From Chalara sp. BL73 (lineage: Eukaryota; Ascomycota; Leotiomycetes; Helotiales): a stretch of 64,000 bases of DNA. The notes beneath the pieces are model-generated. The model was given only the letters and a program-made list of their open reading frames with translations. It did no database searches and was not told where the DNA came from. The stretch is taken from contig CAKJVC010000128.1 of NCBI GenBank assembly GCA_918026815.1, forward strand, positions 1 through 64,000. Reading direction: 5' to 3'. Positions within the stretch are counted from its first letter, which is position 1; the number at the start of each line of letters is the position of its first letter. Below are positions 22,446 through 33,420 of the stretch, in pieces. The position numbers were made by a program, and so were the translations under genes.

Positions 22446-24224
22446 TCACCGCCCAAAGGCACTGCCTAAGTGATCGGAAATAAATTGAATTGGTTTTGCG
22501 CGGTATGTGTCGGGTATTGGGAATGCAAGATCGGTAGTGTTGGCATTGAAGGCCATAATCTGTGGGTTCGACAGAGAGTAGGAGGGCCATTGATGGGGGC
22601 CAACTGCAAATACTTAATTAGTTGACAAGAAGGGAAAGGGCTACAAATTGAGATTCTGACAAACCGACAGCACCCATGAATAGAGGTGTGGTAACTTACA
22701 TTCGGAGCTATTTGGATCACTATCGACAATGAAGTTAGTCCAATACCGCGACATGATATCTGCCACATCCCTGTATTTCTGCGGCATTCCCTCAAATGGT
22801 GAGTCGGGATATCCAAGTCCAAGGAGATTATAAAACACAAACGCCACTTCGGTGAAATGGGTTGCACCAATTGTCGAAGGGATACCATTAGGAATTACAT
22901 TGAACTCGTAGCTCCAACTGCTGACGTTGTTTCTGGCCAGGATTTGGTCAGTCAGGCGGCGAGGCGCGTGCCATACAAGATCACCGACCAAAGCAGATAT
23001 GCGTTTGTACTGAAAGCCGAGTGATGCCGGTGGTCGGCCTTCGAGAGATGGTGGAATGCCAATCTCGGGAATATCAGGGTACAGTACCGCAATCTCGGAC
23101 GCAGTTACATTGTCAGGGCCACGACTTCTGACATTGGCTAAGAATTGCTCGTCTGTATCAATGCCCCTCACTGTGAGAGCAGTCCCTTCATCGTGGTTTT
23201 GGCCTTGTAACACAGGCACCTTGATAAATTGCCCCGAGAGAAGTGCCTCGCGCGCATTGCCTTGAATGAAGTCACCATCGACCTCCATACCCCAAGATGG
23301 AATCGCAGCCGTCACATTACTGGCGAAAATCGAGTTCAGAGCCTCAGAGGGCACGGCGCGAAGGCAAGAAAGAGTATCGGCTGCTGTACTGCAATTGGCG
23401 GCGCGAGTAATAGCATCGTAATACACGTCCCATTCAGCCGGGCTGTTATATCGAAATGGATTAATGGGACCAGAACTTTCCATAATAGCTCCCCGGAAGA
23501 GGCCTTGGTCACGACCGCCATATGATATCAAATGAGCACCGACACTTTCACCCCCTGCACTTTCTCCCCAGATTGTAACCTTTGAAGCATCTCCACCAAA
23601 TGCAGCGATGTTCTCTTGGAGCCAGCGAAGAGCCAGGTGTTGATCTTTATAACCTAGATTACCTACACCTGACTCCACGACGGCCGATCCGTACATGAAC
23701 CCAAAAAGTTGCAAGCGATAGTTAATGTTGACTCCAATGAATGGTTTACCATCGGCGACAGATTTCTGAACGATGAAGGACATGTTGTACCTTGGGTCCT
23801 GGTTCGAGCCCTGGATATGGGCGCCGCCATGTATCCAAACACCTACTGGCAGGTTCCCACCTACGTCAGTGCCGCTTGGTCGTACGATATTGAGGGTCAA
23901 ACAGTCCTCAGAGAATGAAGCTCCAGCTGGCATTGCAGGCCCGCCATAATTATAGCACGCGGACGAGAATTTGGTGGCGTCAGCACTGCCATCCCATGTT
24001 GTATTGAGAGAAACGGGGTTACGGAAGCGTAGGTCTCCCACTGGCGGTTGAGAAAAAGGAATCCCAAGAAAGAAGTCTTGGTTATACTCTGAACTGTAGA
24101 CACCATTGTACGTTCCATTCTTGACGGTAGCTGTCGGTTGTTTAACTTTCAGTGGGCTCGCAGATGCCAGGTTCTGCAGTAAAGCGGCCAGGACTCCAAT
24201 CCTTAGGGTTAACAGCAACATCAT
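22446..24224 (-). CDS. Secreted type-B carboxylesterase/lipase, 560 aa
   Basis: Exons are 24224-22700 and 22603-22446. The intron has GTAAGT, a late CTAATTAAG and a TTTGCAG acceptor; it restores the tail GPHQWPSYSLSNPQIM and a stop at 22448. The protein starts with a signal peptide (MMLLLTLRIGVLAALLQNLA). It has the oxyanion HGGA at about residues 132-135, the nucleophile elbow GESAGG (Ser222), an acidic residue in NHDEGTA, and the catalytic His in GATHFTEVAFVFYN. FSEDCLTLN is the usual EDCL disulphide block. It hydrolyses esters outside the cell; the substrate cannot be told from sequence. It is intact. The next intact gene beyond its 5' end is an aldo-keto reductase about 3 kb away, with a dead transposon between. 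Confidence 0.92.
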
Positions 24225-25204
24225 GTTGCCTTTCGGTGGTGCTGGAGTTGTTATACCTGAATTGGTGAGTTCAAATTGTTCTCTAAGATGGAAGAAGGGG
24301 GGTTATTGCAGGGAGTCCGTAGACTTATGCTCTTTGTTGAGGTAGTCTAGAGGTGGCCCGTTATATACCATGTCAACAAACCTTCCCAGCTCTCATATTG
24401 GGAGGGTTTGGAAAGATCCATGGAGAAGCTAGATATTGTTACGACATGTCCGAACTGCTCAGGGCCGGAAGGTGATGGGCATTGGAGGGCAACAATGCTA
24501 AAAAAAAATTAATTACGCAACGTCGACCTGATTTATGCGGCTGTCCTCATCTTTTACCGAACCATTAGCATCGTGTCTTCAAAAAATCCTACTCTTCTTG
24601 TCTATTGATCCCACAATCAGGTAGCAACCACACGCGTGCGATTGCGCAGACCAAGGTCAGACTAGAGTCAAGTACCCATGTAATTACCGCATCAAAAAAT
24701 AAAGGACCGATTAACTAGCTGGGAATGGTGTATTATAAAAAGGCCATTCTTGAGCGGCTTAACTTCGGAATCGAGCCAGGGAGTAGTAGGCTGTATTGTT
24801 CCTCATATACCTACCTTAGTCGGAGGTACCTGGGTCGAAGTCGGAACATGTGACAGCGAATCGAGATTAAACTCCTGCAGTATAGACCCATACTTTTGAA
24901 AGTTGGGGCAAGGCAGACATGCTGGCAGTGATAGGTGCTACCTATGGAGGATATTGACGACGATAATACTTCGTCGAGGCAGTTGTGCTTATTCTGACTT
25001 TTTGATATTACGACAAAGTTCATTTGACAAGTCGAGATGCACAGACCGGAAATTTACTGGTTTAAATATCTCCCCGTTTGTTTGGTGGCATCTGATATCG
25101 AATCCGAACCCTTGTTTTCGCTACCACATTTCCTGATGAAGCCAGTGATGCTGATTATGTGTCCTTGGATCTCATCCGTACTTTAAAAATGTGGCGCTAC
25201 TGTA
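24225..25204. other. AT-rich intergenic, 980 bp
   Basis: Upstream region of the esterase, up to the left inverted repeat of the Tc1-like element. The esterase promoter is expected at its left end; a TATATAAC box reads on the minus strand near 24361-24368. No gene was recognised. Confidence 0.4.
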
Positions 25205-25236
25205 CTGTCCTCCCCCCTGAATAAAGGGCAAAACTT
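25205..25236 (+). repeat. Left terminal inverted repeat of the Tc1-like element
   Basis: 32 nt, beginning CTGTCCTCC and containing TGAATAAAGGGCAAAACTT. It pairs with 26580-26611 at 30/32 positions. Confidence 0.88.
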
Positions 25237-25339
25237 CGGCAAAGTGGGTATGCCAATGAGGATTCGACAAGGGGTGTTCTAGTCAATAATTCAAAGGTTA
25301 TTCGGAGACACCGGTTTGTTACAAATGCACTAAAAATGC

Positions 25340-26260
25340 TCGAAGCTAAATATTCCTTGGTGTTTTGTACGGCCACCTCGGGTATCCATCACTGCCTGAA
25401 ATCGTCGGTACCACGAGTTATGGAAATTTTGTACAAAAGAATCTGGCACAGCATTGCAAGCTTCCCAAACTATCTCTCGTAGAAGCTCAAAACTAAACTT
25501 CGTAGGATAATAATAAGCCTGATAATAGTTCCTTTATATGTACCACCTCATCCAAGCTGATATGCGCTCTATAAGGCTCAATTAGGAGAATGAAGTGGCC
25601 ATTCAATAATAGGAATATATAGTTGATAATATTTACCAGTCGTACTTTGTACTATTCATATTGCCCCAATCTTCTCCCACAACACTGCCTGGCCTTTCTT
25701 TCCATTACAGATTGTGCCGTGAAATATGGAAGCTGGTCGTTTTGAATATCTGTGCTGAACACACGCGACGGCATACCGATCGCAAGAACTTCCTCCTGCT
25801 CTCCTCGCGCCCTACAATTAGTAAAAGCACCTCCAAAAGCCCATATTTCGTCCGGAAAATTCTGTCGTTGTAGTCGTTCAATAGGTTAAGTAATTGCTTC
25901 TCTTGCAAGACGTAAACGTAGATCCATATAACCAGGTTCGTCAGAGAATCCTTAACGTCTTGCAGCTTTTCGACTATATCCTTCTACCATAAAAGCAGTA
26001 CGGATAGCTTGCTCGCCGTAACTTTGAAGCCGCAACTTTGGCACAAGAGCTGGTAGATGCCTGTACGCTATGCGTCGACGAGAAGGGGAGCCTAGCAACT
26101 CTTTTTTCATTTATTGCCTTTTTCTTCATTGATATACGGTTTTCGACCTCTAGTCGTATTTGCTTTGATGTATATCCATATCGTCAACTTGTTGATCGCG
26201 GAGAAGCCCAATTAAGAACTACTTTGATTCGAATTTGATTAGATCTAGTTGCTGCTGGCG
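25340..26260 (-). pseudogene. Tc1/mariner transposase remnant (DDE type)
   Basis: Read on the minus strand in shifting frames, fragments follow the order of Tc1-like transposases: ALVPKLRLQSYGEQAIR, REAIT then PIERLQRQ, DEIWAFGGA, SIFHGTICNGKKG then LWEK, GNMNSTKYD, IIEWPLHSPN, and at the end YYPTKFSFELLREIVWEA, SWYRRFQAV and RGGRTKH. The HSPN block corresponds to HSPDLNPIE, which precedes the final catalytic acid. Frames change several times and stops interrupt the reading, so no functional enzyme is encoded. Coordinates are approximate. Confidence 0.8.
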
Positions 26261-26579
26261 CGTACCTTTTTCGAGGCGGACGAGGCCCTGAAGAGAGAGG
26301 TATTATAGAAGGCGAAGGAGAAGATGGAGGTGAATGAACTGAACCTAATATGAATTGAGAATCCATTGTATGTAGAAAGCAATACGGCTTACTACAGCCC
26401 AAAATACGTTCATAGAACCATCTTTCAAAAAGTGAGCAAAAAACATCAACAAAGAATGGTTGATAACTTTTGTGTTCTCTGCCTAAATTAGCATGTGCCA
26501 CAATGCCAAAAGGTGGTAAATTACATAGAAATTGACCCCTTTTTACACCTTATTCGATGCTCCTATAGGTAATTTCCCC

Positions 26580-26611
26580 AAGTTTTGCCCTTTATTCAGG
26601 GGAGAGGATAG
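26580..26611 (-). repeat. Right terminal inverted repeat of the Tc1-like element
   Basis: Inverse partner of 25205-25236. Read on the minus strand it begins CTATCCTCT and contains TGAATAAAGGGCAAAACTT. Confidence 0.88.
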
Positions 26612-27310
26612 TTTGTATTCTTTAGGTATAATGCGACAGTGTATGATCCTTAGTACAAAACCCCGCATTGCAAACTCCACAGCACATACACTGGCGCTCA
26701 CGCTAATGCATGCAGCTTACAGTGGGGCCTTATGCTAATCTGCCAAGCTCCATAAATTAATGCAAACGTACTTTATAGAGTTATATCTACAGACTCTTTT
26801 TACGGAATTCGTTTCCAAGCATACTAAAGTACGCCTAAAAGTAAATAAACATGATTTTGCAGACATCTATCCATTCGATCATTCCTCGGCATCACATCAA
26901 TTAACGTTTAAAAGTTTAAAGAACCTTCAACCATTTAGATCTTAAAGCACAATGCCATTTTTTTCCGTCCAGCTAGTACCGTCATGAGTCTCCAGCTTAA
27001 TATGTTTGCCATATTCAGAGCTGCAGATCTACAGGTAAAACGTTATCCTCCTGCATTAGCTTCAATAATGTAGTCTGGAATGTTGGCAAACTTTGCTTGT
27101 GGTTAGCGTTTGTCGAAACCTTGAAGCCACTGACATACCTGCACGGAAGCATGATCGAGCCACAACGGCTTGAACGCTGGAAGATTCGCCTCACCACTCG
27201 AAATCGCAGATTAAATACAAATAGAGGTTGGATTCCAGCTCGCATTCTGCTTTGCTGACAGCCACTACAATTTGATCTCCGTCATTAAACACGATCTTTG
27301 ATAAGCGAAA
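26612..27310. other. AT-rich intergenic, 699 bp
   Basis: Between the transposon and the aldo-keto reductase. The short ORFs carry no family signal. The reductase promoter should be here. Confidence 0.4.
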
Positions 27311-28603
27311 ATGGTTACGTCGCTCCCATTTGGTGGTATCCAGGTTGCAGTTCCCGGGTTCGGCGCCATGGGTCTAAATTCTGCCATGGGCTCCAATCTG
27401 GAACTCGAGCAAGCCGAACCGGTTCTTCAGAAGGCGATTGAGCTAGGTTGTACTTTTTGGGATACTGCAGTAAGCGAACGTAAATTGAATGAGTGGAAGG
27501 ACTTGGGCTTTGACCGCGTGCTATCTAGGTCGCCTACCGAAGTGGTGCTAATGAGAAACTGCTCGGAGACTTCATTAAAAAGCACAATGTCCGTGACAAA
27601 GTCTTTGGTAATTGTTTTCAATAACCATTCCCCAGCCATCGTGTGGTAGCTGACAAACTGCGGTTGTCCAGTTGCTTCCAAATGCGGATTCGATGTCTTT
27701 GGTCCTGCTCGCACGGTCACCAACTCGGCAGCGCACATTAAAGAGTATATCGAGGGGACAATTGACAGACTTGGGTTCACCCCTGACCTCTATTATCTTC
27801 ACAGAATCGATCCGAGTGCGTAGAATTTCTCGTGATGTTTGACGCATCCCAGCTTTTATACTAATGTGCATCTCAGATACTCCGCTGGAGGAATCTATTG
27901 GCGCCCTCGATGAACTTCGCCGTGCAGGGAAAACCAAATATATTGGGCTATCTGAATGTTCCGCGGCTACTCTGCGTAAAGCAAATTCAAGTTCGGTTTT
28001 TTTTAACCCCCCCCCCCCCCAATACACCACCAAATGCTAATAACATTCACAGTCGCAAAGATTGATGCTGTTCAAGCCGAATATTCGGCTTTTGAAACCC
28101 TACACGAAACGAACGGACTGATTGAAGCGGCCAAAGAGTTAGGCGTGGCATTCGTGGCGTTCAGCCCTCTTGGGCACGGCTGGCTTGTCGATGATTTCAA
28201 GTATCAGTCGCCGGATGAATTCGCACCTGATGATTTCCGCCGTACTGGTAGGTTTTGCTATGATGCTTCGGCACCTGTACAGTATTTCAAACTAACACTA
28301 AATACAGTACCTAAATTTCAGGGCGAGAATTTCTACAGAAATAAAGCGATCGTAGATGAAATCAAAAAGCTGGCAACTAGGAAAAGATGCACCGTCGCAC
28401 AGATCGCGCTTTCTTGGGTCGCCGCCCAGGGCTTGATCGCCATTCCTGGAACCACAAGAGCTGCAAGAGTAGAGGAGAATTGGGGATCTCGTGAAGTTGT
28501 CCTGTCAGAACAAGAGAAAATTGAGATGCGAAGAATCATTGACGATGCCAAGCCGGCCGGGGACAGATTCTCTGCCATACATCAGTCTATGGTAGGCCAT
28601 TGA
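27311..28603 (+). CDS. Aldo-keto reductase (YakC/AKR13-like), 328 aa, six exons
   Basis: Exons are 27311-27469, 27529-27607, 27672-27815, 27877-27990, 28053-28247 and 28308-28603 (987 nt). All introns are 59-64 nt with GT-AG ends, most with CTGAC/CTAAT-type branch points. The splices rebuild the family core: [95 protein letters not shown] and [17 protein letters not shown]. The catalytic tetrad is Asp51, Tyr56, Lys83 and His123. The enzyme should reduce aldehydes or ketones with NADPH in the cytosol; the substrate is unknown. Intron 4 carries a run of 14 C. It may work with the adjacent FAD oxidoreductase. Confidence 0.92.
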
Positions 28604-29464
28604 CTTGCTGCTGATACGATTGGCTCTTTCAAGTCTAATTGATTATTCCTGAAAATTAAAGACCTAGAAAAATATTTACAAATATATCTCGCAGATTTAT
28701 GATGTCTCACGACATGATCTATACATTGCAGACCCTAAAGAAGCTTATTGTAATTTGACACGTATGAAATAGCAGCGAAGCGGCATGACAAGCATCTGAT
28801 TCTTTCCATAACTCGACTAGTTTAGATCTAAAGTGATTCGAAGGCTTCTAGTGAGGACATGGTAAGCTCACTCGGATGAGCTGTTGTAATAAAGCGGAGA
28901 CGGCTCCCTGGCTGCTTACTTATGCTTGTTTTATAGTATCTGCGTACGTTTGCTTTTTTGGTTTCGTCGACACAAACTATTCAAGATGTTGACCAACCTT
29001 GACGTATAAACACGCAAATGACGAACATTATATTCCATGGACGCTTGATCCTTAAAAGCGTGCACTTAAGTGCTGGCATGTCAGTTGAGACATAAGCAGC
29101 AGGCTTCATAAGGCGTCGTTAAGCATTTCTATAATCGCCTTTGACTTTGCTGCGTTCTTGTTCTACTTCCTCCTCTTGATTTACACTTGGGCCGTCATCT
29201 CTACAGTCGAATTTCTTATCACTGCAATAGACTGTGTTGATCCTAAGTGCGCAGGCACATATTTTTGAACTATTTATACCTTGAACCTTCAAAATGTTAT
29301 TTATATCTTTCACGTTGAAATCGAAGACTCAGAAGAATTTAATGATAGCATAAGTATCTAGTTGTCGAATTTTGAATGATATCTTTCTTTATAACTTTTG
29401 CTTATCTAGATCCATCGTATTTATTAGTTTGCGAGTCGTCTAGATGTCTAAAGATGGCATGCTA
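28604..29464. other. AT-rich intergenic, 861 bp, between convergent genes
   Basis: Lies between the 3' ends of the aldo-keto reductase and the BBE-like gene. No exon or repeat was recognised. Confidence 0.45.
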
Positions 29465-31226
29465 TCACCGCACTTTGAAGAATCCACGCCATAATCCATA
29501 TGACGTGAAGACACCACAAGGGTCAATATCCTTTTGAATCGAAATCAATCGCTGCTTGTTTTCTTCTCCATAGCCAGTGAAAACCTCTTGCCCCTTATTC
29601 GCATAATTAATATATATGAATGGATGTAACGCATTAAGATCTTCCGCAGCCTGTCTGAAGCCTGCGATGAAACGTTCCGCAAAAGAATACGCGGTGCCGT
29701 CATCGGCGGTACGAACCCAGCTTACCGAAAGGAGGTTGACTGCTTTATCGTTAGTATATTTTAAAGTCCGTCGAACTTGGAAACTCTGCCTATGATGGTC
29801 TAGAGACTTACCGACGAGATGCCCTTCGACGTTTATACCGAGAGCATTACCTCCTCTCAACTGCATTTTCTCAATTGCCACGGTTGGGATAGAGTACGTA
29901 ATCAATGACGGGTTGACACTGGTTAGATTTCCTAACCACTGAGTATTGTTCTTGAATATCCCAATAGCTTGTTTGCCGAGCTCGGCAGATGGGTAATGTG
30001 TCAGAGAGGCGAAGATGTTCCTGCCAGGTCATTAGAGAACTCTCCTCTGTCTGCAAATGCCCCGCCTTCCTCTGTCCCACAAGAACGTACCTCGTTTGCC
30101 CTAGAGGTCCACCGAATCTTGTGCTGTTCGCTAAGCTATCAATGGTTCCAGTGAGGTCGGTTAGAGCAGGAATTGCATTCAAAGATTTGAATACTGGTGG
30201 GTCAAGAACAGGCTCGGCATAGCGTTGGGTGCTAGACATCACATAGCTATTCTGTGCTGCGGAATAGGCGTATCGGTACTCCAATCCGATGTTAGTATCT
30301 TCGGCATCCTCCACAGTGAAAATTCTCTCGGCCTCTTCAAGGAATTGGTCTATCTGATCATCGCCGAAAGTGCGCGAGCCCGTATAAACAGGCCCTTGAG
30401 GAAACACCGTCACATTGAATGATACTACGATACCGAAGTTATTACCACCACCTCGAAGGGCATAGAACAAGTCTGGATGTTGATTTTCGGATACTGTAGC
30501 AATAGTCGAGTTCGGAAGTATAATCTTTACCCGTCAGTAGGAGCAAATATGTGCAGATTAGAAATATAGATACCTCATACTCAAGAACATTGTCTAGGGC
30601 CCAACCGTGCTTCGCTGAAAGCACCGATGTTCCTCCTCCCAGTGTAAGTCCACCAATACCGACTTGTCCGACCCTTCCTCCAACATAAGCCAGGCCATAC
30701 GGATCAAGCGCAGAAAATACCTGGCGGGTGAGGGCTCCACCACCGATGCGAGCAGTGGTACGGTCGTCCGAGACCACTGTAGTATTCATTTGGCCGAGGT
30801 CTATCGTTACTCCGCCGACGGAAACCGAGTCATCAGGAAATCGTGAGTGGCCACCGCATTTAACAGCGAATCTGCACCAGTTATCCACAAGAACCTGCAA
30901 GACGAAGGCAACCTCTTTGGAAGAGACTGGTTCAACACGGCAGACATAAACAGTTTGTAATTGCTTTTGATCCCAGATAGTAAATGCTGCGTCGGCGTCT
31001 TTGTAATGCAGCCTTCCTGGAAACTCCAAGGCAAGTATCTCGCACTGGCTCTTGTTAGATCTTGATCTCAGGTGTCTCAGGCTTCCCAAGGACGTACAGC
31101 TTGCTGGCAGGCTCCTTCCTTTATGGGACAGGTATGATTCTTTGCGGAGATGGCATTGACAGCACTTGCCAAGCCGAATCGAAGGGCTAACAGTTCCAAC
31201 AAGAAAACAGAGCGTGTGTACCACAT
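29465..31226 (-). CDS. Secreted BBE-like FAD-linked oxidoreductase, 505 aa, five exons
   Basis: Exons are 31226-31098, 31044-30574, 30524-30091, 30020-29812 and 29739-29465 (1518 nt). Introns carry TCTAACAAG, CTACTGACG, CTAATGAC and ATACTAACG branch points. It starts with a signal peptide (MWYTRSVFLLELLALRFGLA). The FAD domain (PCMH-type) shows VKCGGHSRFPDD, with the His likely bound to FAD, then GGVTIDLGQMN, GGRVGQVGIGGLTLGGG and ALRGGGNNFGIV. A substrate domain follows, with NIFASLTHYPSAELGKQA and IYINYANKGQEVFTGYG. Family members oxidise alkaloids, carbohydrates or polyketide intermediates with O2. The second covalent Cys of bicovalent enzymes is not evident, so a single His link is likely. 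The convergent aldo-keto reductase neighbour suggests a shared pathway. Confidence 0.9.
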
Positions 31227-32510
31227 AGCGTCAGCAAGGAAACCAAAAAGACAGAATGAGCTGTGCGGTTCAGAAGCCTTGGAGAAGAACCAGAACAGTG
31301 TAGGGCGATATGCTGCCTTTATAACTTAGCTTTCTTGGTGAGTTGCATTCTTCGGTCAATTCTGACGCCGGGCCACTTGCAATTACAAAATAATACTAAG
31401 GACTATTAGGAATTTGTTTGGTGTCGACCATGGTTAGTAGACTGCATACTTGATAGGAATTTATTGCCCATTCTAGTCTAGACTGAGCCGCTGCTTATTA
31501 TTGCTCAAGCTTGTACTGAGGTAGATCAGAGAATGACGTATCGACAGATCAACGGATCAGAAATAAATATGTGAAGAATTTCTCAAATGCACATACAATA
31601 TAAGCAACAGAGCATCGAACGAAGTTGTTTTGGCCCGGCAGTTGCTATTGTATGATTTGCCCGGTCCACTTCCATCCATGGTCTCTAATAATGGGATGGC
31701 CAAGAGCCTACCGTAGTTTATAGCTAACAAAACCACATGCTTGCTGAACAATATGTGTGCATAGATACTGGACCCAATTTTACTAAGCCAAGTCCAGCTC
31801 CGTTAATTTACACCTGTGTATTACCACCGATTGTGTTTTGCGGTTCGAACAGCATTTGCTAAATAAGCCGTTAGCACTAGATGAATAAATCAAAATAGTA
31901 TTTCAAGCAGAGATATCGAATACTAACTGGAGTAACTTTTGTTATAACCCTATTTTGGCCTTTGAAGCTGCTTTTTGCAACCATAACAAATAGTAACAAG
32001 AACGCTGAATTGACTAGACTTGTCGCATTGAGTTGCTTGTGTCAGATGATTATTTTCAAAGAATTATTTGTATTAACATGTGGTAGCATGCTCAGAAGGA
32101 GGATTTCCGCATTGTGAGCCTGTAGGTGGAATTATTGTATTCCAATAAGCTCCCCTGACCATTTTTCATACAGCTTGGCAGACTAGTTGGCCCCACTGTA
32201 AGCCGCATACATTAGCGCAAGCGTGCCATTGGAATACATTTACAGGGTTTTGTGCTTGATACCTCTCTAGGACTAGTAGAAAGTAGCCTGACGCTTCATT
32301 GTAGGAGTGGATCAGAAACTTTCGCATTATAACAAAGAGGATATAGCGCCAAAGCAGGATAAGAGTGAGCAGAAGTGGAAGCGCCCCGCTCTAACAATGG
32401 TGGATCTCGGCACTGGTATAAGCCGCTTGCATACATCCATTCTCCTTGTCTTCCATCTTCCATCTAGCACCTAACTTTCAGCCCTCTAAATTCCTATCAA
32501 ACTAAGCGTA
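31227..32510. promoter_or_regulatory. AT-rich divergent intergenic region, 1.28 kb
   Basis: Lies between the start of the BBE-like gene (minus) and the bZIP gene (plus). A TTATAAAGG box reads on the minus strand near 31316-31324, about 95 bp upstream of the BBE-like ATG. A regulator next to an oxidoreductase suggests local control, but no operator was identified. Confidence 0.4.
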
Positions 32511-33420
32511 ATGGACAAACAAGTTACCGGTATTAATGAACCACCAATAGTGATTACGGAGCTGTTAATGCAGCATCGGCAGCATCGGCAGCACGTCCGA
32601 AATGTAGAAGATGATTGGACAGGGACAACGAACAGGCTTGAACGACGAAAGCGCCAGAATCGTCTTAGCCAAAGAGCATATCGTAAGGAATATCGCCTTG
32701 TCTGTTCCAATCCCATTAGCTGACCAGGACCGCCATCTCGCAGGCAACAGACACCAGCAAAAGCAGGCCGATCTGACCTCCCTTGACCCAGATTGTGCTA
32801 GCGATAGGCAGCTTGTTCGTTCCAATGGCTTTGCCCTTCTGCCAACCCTAAAACGGAGAGAGGAGGCACAGCTCCTTGCTCAGCAGATGTATAATAATTA
32901 CAGATCTGGGGTGCTTCGCCATGGTTACTTAAATCTCGTCACTAAGCTTAATATACTTGATGCCATCAGCCACAATGCCGCCACCCTTGGATTCACAGTA
33001 GAGGGGCTATGCTGTGACGAACTTATATCGCCCTTCAATCTGTACGGCCCAGAACCTGCCGGAGGCGCCGTATTTCACTCGTGCCCTCCGACTTTGCGGC
33101 CGACCCTGATACAACGGACGATGATTCACCATCCCTGGATTGATCTTTTCCCTATACCGCATTTCCGAGACAATGTCCTAATAGCCGCCGACGCTGGCAT
33201 GCTAGATGAGGACGAGTTATGTGCAGATCTTCTTAGAATCAGAGACGATAATGACGCAGCACAGCTCATCGTCTGGGCTGGTTCATGGGATATTCAAGGA
33301 TGGGAGGCTAGTGTTCCCTTTCTGAAGAAGTGGGGGTGGTTAATGAGGGGCTGTCTTGAGCTTTGCCGGGCAACAAATGAATGGCGGGATAGAAGGGGCG
33401 AAAAAAGACTTCGTTTCTAG
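32511..33420 (+). CDS. bZIP-like transcription factor with DUF3425 domain, 282 aa
   Basis: Exons are 32511-32682 and 32744-33420. The 61-nt intron (GTAAGG donor, TTAGCTGACC branch point, CTCGCAG acceptor) is phase 1 and completes the basic region RKRQNRLSQRAYRNRH. The N-terminus has the typical DDWTGTTNRLERRKRQ lead-in. The C-terminal half is a DUF3425 domain: TLRPTLIQRTMIHHPWIDLF then PIPHFRDN, DEDELCADL, VWAGSWDIQGWEASVPFLKK then WGWLMRGCLELCRATNEWR. Such proteins are nuclear regulators, often beside secondary metabolite or stress genes. It is divergent from the BBE-like gene, so it may regulate it. The frame is intact, though the leucine zipper is poorly developed. Confidence 0.87.

Larger units (their letters stand above)
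25205..26611 (-). mobile_element. Decayed Tc1/mariner-type DNA transposon, about 1.41 kb, with terminal inverted repeats
   Basis: A pair of 32-nt inverted repeats bounds the element: 25205-25236, and the reverse complement of 26580-26611. They match at 30 of 32 positions, and both mismatches are transitions. The left end abuts TA (25203-25204), the usual Tc1/mariner target, but the right flank reads TT, so the duplication is not perfect. The interior carries a broken transposase on the minus strand. The element is not autonomous. Confidence 0.85.

Noticed and set aside
28007..28020. Poly-C run suspected as a frameshift in the aldo-keto reductase
   Set aside because: It lies entirely within a well-defined intron, so it does not affect the reading frame.
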